Shown here in pieces: positions 6,100 through 9,268 of a stretch of DNA of 9,268 nucleotides. Under the pieces are notes generated by a model. That model did no database searches. It saw nothing but the letters and a program-made list of their open reading frames with translations, and had not been told where the DNA came from. Position 1 is the stretch's first letter. Each line of letters begins with the position of its first letter. This stretch comes from an uncultured Eubacteriales bacterium (lineage in GTDB: Bacteria > Bacillota > Clostridia > Oscillospirales > CAG-272). The stretch spans positions 1-9,268 of the forward strand of contig CAKTAA010000084.1 in assembly GCA_934526185.1 (NCBI GenBank). Direction: 5' to 3'. The translations under genes and the position numbers were made by a program.

Positions 6100-6943
6100 A
6101 AAAATGTTGATAACCGGCGCCGGCGGCATGGTGGGTAGACAAGCGGCGGAGTATTTTTCTAAAGAATATGCCGTGACGGCGCTGACCAAAACTGAGCTAT
6201 CCATAACCGAACTAGAAAATGTAAAACGGATATTTCAGGCGGTGAAGCCTGATATTATTGTGAACTGTGCGGTTATCCGAAACGACCGATGTTCACAAAA
6301 CGAACAGCTTGCCAGGCGAGTCAATGTGGAGGGTGTACGAAACCTTGCCGTATGTTGCCGTAAATGCGGCGCCGTGCTTGTACAGCTATCGACCGATTAT
6401 GTGTTCGAAGGCAATACTGGCGGCAGCTATACGGAGGGTACCAGTCCATGTCCCGTCAGTCTTTATGGATGTACCAAAAGGGCGGGAGAATTGTTTGCCC
6501 TAGAGGAGAATAAAAATATCTTTGTGATTCGGACGGGCTGGCTTTATGGCCGGTACGGCGATAATTTTGTACATAAAATCCTGCGGCAGGCGAAGTCGGG
6601 CCAAGTGATCGGCATCCTGGCCGACCAATACGGCAACCCGACCAGTGTAAAGGAATTGCTGCATATGACAAGCAATCTTTTACAAACGGAGGCATATGGT
6701 ATTTATCACGCCGTTTGCAAAGGAAGAACCAGCCGGCTGGCTTTTGCGGAGCAAATAATCCGGGGAGCGGGCCTTGCCGTCCCCGTTTTTGAGATGGTCA
6801 ACGACCGTAAATCGATATTCGACACTTCGCTTTCGACGGAGAAGCTGTATCGTATGACGAGCTATCAGCCGATTCATTGGAAAAAAGCATTGAAAAGCTA
6901 TTTGACCGAGGTGAAGCATGAAGGTCTTATCAAATACACTTAA
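6092..6943 (+). CDS. rmlD: dTDP-4-dehydrorhamnose reductase (RmlD/RfbD)
   Basis: A 283-residue extended short-chain dehydrogenase that reduces dTDP-4-keto-L-rhamnose to dTDP-L-rhamnose with NAD(P)H. The nucleotide-binding GxxGxxG is GAGGMVG (9-15). LSTDYVFEG (99-107) carries the catalytic Thr101, and SLYGCTK gives the Tyr125/Lys129 pair. VIRTGWLYG and DQYGNPT are typical of RmlD. The region usually reading NAAAYTAVDKAE is NCAVIRNDRCSQ, more like related NDP-sugar reductases, so a different 4-keto sugar substrate is possible. The start overlaps rmlA by 8 nt and the end overlaps rmlC by 26 nt. SD signals are weak, consistent with coupled translation in one operon. Confidence 0.88.
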   Translation: MLKKMLITGAGGMVGRQAAEYFSKEYAVTALTKTELSITELENVKRIFQAVKPDIIVNCAVIRNDRCSQNEQLARRVNVEGVRNLAVCCRKCGAVLVQLSTDYVFEGNTGGSYTEGTSPCPVSLYGCTKRAGELFALEENKNIFVIRTGWLYGRYGDNFVHKILRQAKSGQVIGILADQYGNPTSVKELLHMTSNLLQTEAYGIYHAVCKGRTSRLAFAEQIIRGAGLAVPVFEMVNDRKSIFDTSLSTEKLYRMTSYQPIHWKKALKSYLTEVKHEGLIKYT

Positions 6944-7463
6944 TGGGATCCTGAAAATAGAAATGGAACGTCATGACGACCCGCGAGGGTGGTTTTGTGA
7001 GGGATACCATCAGGATATCTTTCATCCGTTAAACGTTGCGCCTTTTATACAGGACAACTATTCGCACACCATAAAAAAGGGGACGATCCGCGGCATGCAT
7101 TTTCAATCGGAACCATATAGCCAATCAAAGCTGTTTCGCTGCATAAGAGGGACTGTATACGATGTGGTGGTAGATTTGCGCAAGGATTCTCCCACCTATC
7201 TGCAATGGGCGGGATTTGACTTGAATGGGGATCGGTTCGAATGGCTGTATGTACCCAAAGGGTTCGCCCACGGATTCCAGACGCTCTGTGACAGCTGCGA
7301 CGTACAGTATAAGGTGGATACGGCTTATCATCCGGAAGCGGAAGGGTGCATCCGCTGGAATGACCCGGAACTGGGGATCAATTGGCCTGTTCCTGCGACT
7401 AACTTGTCTGAAAAGGATAGCCAAGGCCTGTCTCTTGCAGATTTCAGACTGTCCGGAGGATAG
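6918..7463 (+). CDS. rmlC: dTDP-4-dehydrorhamnose 3,5-epimerase (RmlC/RfbC)
   Basis: A 181-residue cupin of typical RmlC length that epimerises dTDP-4-keto-6-deoxyglucose at C3 and C5. The substrate and catalytic signature is intact: DPRGWF, FIQDNYSHT, RGMHFQ with His61, QSKLFRC with Lys71, VYDVVVDLR, PKGFAHGFQTL with His118, QYKVD with Tyr131, AEGCIRWNDPELGINWP and LSEKD with Asp167. The ATG at 6918 follows GAGGTG by 4 nt and lies within the 3' end of rmlD. A radical SAM gene starts 4 nt after its stop. Gene order A-D-C without rmlB in the window. Confidence 0.95.
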   Translation: MKVLSNTLNGILKIEMERHDDPRGWFCEGYHQDIFHPLNVAPFIQDNYSHTIKKGTIRGMHFQSEPYSQSKLFRCIRGTVYDVVVDLRKDSPTYLQWAGFDLNGDRFEWLYVPKGFAHGFQTLCDSCDVQYKVDTAYHPEAEGCIRWNDPELGINWPVPATNLSEKDSQGLSLADFRLSGG

Positions 7464-7467
7464 AACG

Positions 7468-8490
7468 ATGCAGACAAATCGGTTTAATGCCCATGAAAAG
7501 ATACTTCAATACTTAGATAAGGTCAACACTTTTCTATCCATAGGGAAAACCCTGGTGGTTGTGGAACTGGATCTGACCAATCGCTGTAACAATCGCTGCC
7601 CAGCCTGCGTTGGTCGCAATACAGTCAAAGCCGAATTATCCTGGGAAGAAATCGAACGGATTGCGGACGGCTTGTGTGAATTGGACTGCAAAGGGGTCAT
7701 TTTGAGCGGTGGGGGAGAACCTTTGCTCCATCCCCAGTTTATACAGGCACTCGAGTTCTTGAAAGAGAGAGGGCTGAAAATCGGTATCAACACCAATGGC
7801 TTGGCACTGGATCGGGCGAAGGCGGAAGCGATCACGAAATCCTGTGAATACTGCCGGATCAGTTTGGACTGCGGGGAGGCTGGCCTCTATCGAAAGACGC
7901 ACGGTATGGATGAAAAGGCGTTATCTGTTGTTTTAGACAATATTCGCAATTTGACGGCGATTAATCGGAAAACAGGTTCACACCTGAGCCTGGGGACGGG
8001 TTTCCTGACCGGGAAGGAAACCGTCAGGCAAATGGAAAGCTTTGTAAAACTGTCTAAAGAGTGCGGTGCGGATTTTGCCCAGTTTCGTCCATTTCAGGAG
8101 GATATGACGGATATTTCGGTGGAGTATGAGCGACTGAGACAGAAGTATGAGGACAAGAGTTTCCGAGTGCTGGCCTCCATACAAAAATATGAAGCCTTTC
8201 AGGGCGGAATGGCCAAGCCCTATGACCACTGCCGTGGTCTGTTTTTTTCCACCGTCATCACCGCCAATGCGAGAGTATACGCCTGTCTTCATCATCGGCA
8301 GGATCCCCGCTACCTTATTGGCGACATGAGGGAAGGTAAATCGTTCGCGGACATTTGGAATTCCTACCGAAAGTGGCAGGTGTTTGAAGAGATTGACGTA
8401 CAGGGCTGCCCGAGTTTCTGCCGTAACGATGCGATCAATCGGACACTGGACGGATTGAATGATAGGATATTCCACTCAGAGTTTTTATAA
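7468..8490 (+). CDS. Radical SAM protein with SPASM/twitch-like C-terminus
   Basis: A 340-residue protein. The ATG at 7468 has GGAGGA 7 nt upstream; the reading frame stays open upstream to 7225, but that part overlaps rmlC and is not used. VELDLTNRCNNRCPAC carries the radical SAM CX3CX2C (Cys40, Cys44, Cys47), and LSGGGEPLLHP (80-89) is the SAM-binding GGE region. INTNGLAL and RISLDCG follow as expected for the barrel. The C-terminus has Cys255, Cys273 (VYACLHH), then YLIGD, IWNSY and CPSFCRND with Cys314 and Cys318. This is a reduced SPASM/twitch pattern likely to bind an auxiliary Fe-S cluster. Relatives include BtrN-like sugar-alcohol dehydrogenases and peptide maturases, so the substrate cannot be named. 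Its place directly behind rmlC suggests sugar or glycan modification. Family is certain, reaction unknown. Confidence 0.9.
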   Translation: MQTNRFNAHEKILQYLDKVNTFLSIGKTLVVVELDLTNRCNNRCPACVGRNTVKAELSWEEIERIADGLCELDCKGVILSGGGEPLLHPQFIQALEFLKERGLKIGINTNGLALDRAKAEAITKSCEYCRISLDCGEAGLYRKTHGMDEKALSVVLDNIRNLTAINRKTGSHLSLGTGFLTGKETVRQMESFVKLSKECGADFAQFRPFQEDMTDISVEYERLRQKYEDKSFRVLASIQKYEAFQGGMAKPYDHCRGLFFSTVITANARVYACLHHRQDPRYLIGDMREGKSFADIWNSYRKWQVFEEIDVQGCPSFCRNDAINRTLDGLNDRIFHSEFL

Positions 8491-8642
8491 TTAGATTAAC
8501 TGGATATGATTTAGATGACCCCCCTAAATATGAGCAGTTTTGAAGTAGGGAAAGCCACACACCAAGTATAGCGTAAGCGGAAGTATATGTCGATTGAATC
8601 AGAATTTTTACTGGAAATGCCCCAACGTATGGAACGGCAGGC

Positions 8643-8897
8643 ATGGACGGCTCTATACCAGAATGCAGTAGATTCCATATTTTAATTGAATTAGGTGTCA
8701 GAAAAAAGGTACGCTTTTTAAACGCCAGCTCTGCAGCTACCTATGGCAGTGATGAACGCGGATTTTCTGACGATGAACTCGAATTGAAACCACTGTGTTG
8801 GGATGAAATTTTTTATGTATATGGTCCTAACGAATATCACAAAGATGATATAGGCAGTCTAATTTATCAATTCTACCGGCACAGTAAAGCGGTGTAG
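8643..8897 (+). pseudogene. Relic of an ADP-heptose epimerase (HldD/RfaD)-like gene
   Basis: The readable ORF of 84 codons contains two diagnostic blocks of the ADP-L-glycero-D-manno-heptose-6-epimerase family. FLNASSAATYGSDERGFSDDE matches the family's ASSAATYG loop, and VYGPNEYHKDD matches its VxGPNEYHK block. Between them LKPL jumps straight to CWDEIFYVYGPNEYHK, so the YGYSK catalytic Tyr/Lys segment and a strand after it are deleted. The N-terminal Rossmann part (GxxGxxG) is missing, and the C-terminus stops inside a terminator stem. Full-length family members have a little over 300 residues, so this is a non-functional remnant. The stretch at 8491-8642 shows no recognisable protein; it contains a 32-codon ORF at 8587-8685 without a family match. 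The relic suggests an earlier heptose or related sugar pathway at this locus. Confidence 0.75.
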
Positions 8898-8926
8898 GGG
8901 AAATATCCCTGCACCGCTTGTTTTTT
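8887..8926 (+). terminator. Intrinsic terminator after the HldD-like relic
   Basis: AAGCGGTG (8887-8894) pairs with CACCGCTT (8912-8919); a T-G wobble and AGGG/CCCT extend the stem to 13 bp, and TTTTTT follows at 8921-8926. The stop codon of the relic lies inside the 5' arm. Confidence 0.85.
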
Positions 8927-8935
8927 CTAGACACC

Positions 8936-9015
8936 ATGCTCGTGGTGTGAGAAAAAATTATAACGAGAAGAGAACCCGCAAAGGCGCAGTGTACCTGCGC
9001 CTTTGCGGGTTTTTG
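8936..9015 (+). repeat. Terminator-bearing repeat, copy 2
   Basis: Direct repeat of 4533-4611, starting ATGCTCGTGGTGTGAG and ending after the terminator T-run. A small CACCA/TGGTG palindrome surrounds its start (8932-8947). It lies between the HldD relic's terminator and the second HEARO-like RNA. Confidence 0.75.
8973..9014 (+). terminator. Very strong intrinsic terminator inside repeat copy 2
   Basis: AACCCGCAAAGGCGCAG (8973-8989) pairs perfectly over 17 bp with 8995-9011 around a TGTAC loop, with T residues to 9014. It is the second terminator within 90 bp and lies only about 13 nt before the HEARO-like element. Confidence 0.9.
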
Positions 9016-9027
9016 CTGTTACGGAAA

Positions 9028-9260
9028 CCAGCGGCTAAGCCGGTGGAGGTATCCCGTTAGCTTTAGCTTCAAGCATCGAGCGAAGCGAGCCGTTAATAAG
9101 CCAGTTTCCAAGTTATCAGAAACAATTGGCGAGAAAAACTTTGCCCGTTTACGGGCGGCGGGGCGAGAGAGGCAAAAGAAAGACTTTTCAATGCGTCTTT
9201 AGATGCTTGCCGGTAACAGGCCCTTATAGGGCCTAATCAAGCCACCAGCTTAGCTGGTGG
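9028..9260 (+). ncRNA. HEARO-like RNA (IscB-type omega-RNA), copy 2, near the window end
   Basis: The same block order as at 79-328. A CCAGCGGC-TAA-GCCGGTGG hairpin (9028-9046, one G-G mismatch) opens it. Then come TTTAGCTTCA and GAGCGAAGCGAGCCGTTAAT, GTTTCC/GAAAC, GCCCG-TTTA-CGGGC, a GCGTC-TTTA-GATGC hairpin, GGCCCT-TAT-AGGGCC, and CCACCAGCTTAGCTGGTGG (9242-9260). The first and last hairpins resemble each other, as the two ends of an IS200/IS605-type element would. TC-ATGA follows the last hairpin, and HEARO elements are reported to sit before ATGA or GTGA. So this may be a complete 233-bp unit without a nuclease gene. Alternatively the RNA and an iscB gene continue past 9268. The guide would be about 9012-9027, including the end of the terminator T-run. 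It is non-coding as far as seen. Confidence 0.72.
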
Positions 9261-9268
9261 TCATGACT

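Noticed and set aside
7225..7467. Upstream extension of the radical SAM frame from 7225
   Set aside because: It overlaps most of the second half of rmlC in another frame, and a GGAGGA site with ATG at 7468 gives a normal family N-terminus.
7978..8475. 165-codon minus-strand ORF
   Set aside because: It is antisense to the radical SAM/SPASM gene, whose cysteine motifs prove the + strand frame.
8435..8644. 69-codon minus-strand ORF behind the radical SAM gene
   Set aside because: It overlaps the 3' end of a real gene and has no recognisable sequence; probably chance.
4533..9015. Two-copy repeat as a CRISPR array or composite transposon
   Set aside because: Only two copies 4.4 kb apart, no spacer array and no transposase gene between or beside them.

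Overview
The window looks like part of a low-to-mid GC Bacillota chromosome, probably a clostridial or otherwise gut-type Firmicute. The grounds are strong AGGAGG-like ribosome binding sites, use of TTG and GTG starts, many compact intrinsic terminators, two HEARO/IscB-type structured RNAs, and the protein families present. The lineage is inferred, not proven.

Layout: (1) 1-330 holds a long perfect hairpin followed directly by a HEARO-like (IscB omega-RNA-like) element with no iscB gene behind it. (2) 473-4258 is an A+T-richer three-gene + strand cluster: a cobalamin-binding-type radical SAM enzyme, a GT-A-like putative glycosyltransferase with a DVD motif, and a protein resembling the BtrH-N / C39-like family. 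I do not recognise this trio as a named pathway; it is the best candidate here for an undescribed biosynthetic or modification system. Two tiny ORFs (329-406 and 4371-4484) flank it and could be peptides or noise. (3) 4259-4873 is a non-coding spacer with two intrinsic terminators, the first lying in an 80-bp repeat that recurs at 8936-9015. (4) 4874-8490 is a tightly packed, visibly G+C-richer operon: a PanD-like protein that has lost the self-processing serine, then rmlA, rmlD and rmlC of the dTDP-L-rhamnose pathway, then a radical SAM protein with a C-terminal SPASM/twitch-like cysteine set. rmlB is absent. (5) 8491-8926 holds a decayed, internally deleted relic of an ADP-heptose-epimerase (HldD)-like gene with its own terminator. 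(6) 8936-9268 holds the second repeat copy with a strong terminator, then a second HEARO-like element running to the window edge.

How the parts work together: rmlA, rmlD and rmlC would make dTDP-L-rhamnose or a related 6-deoxysugar for a surface glycan if RmlB is supplied from elsewhere. The downstream radical SAM protein may modify a sugar, an aminosugar or a peptide in the same pathway. The HldD relic suggests the locus once made a heptose-containing product. The flanking repeats, the HEARO elements, the pseudogene and the base-composition change at about 4.8 kb mark a mosaic accessory region assembled by insertion and loss.
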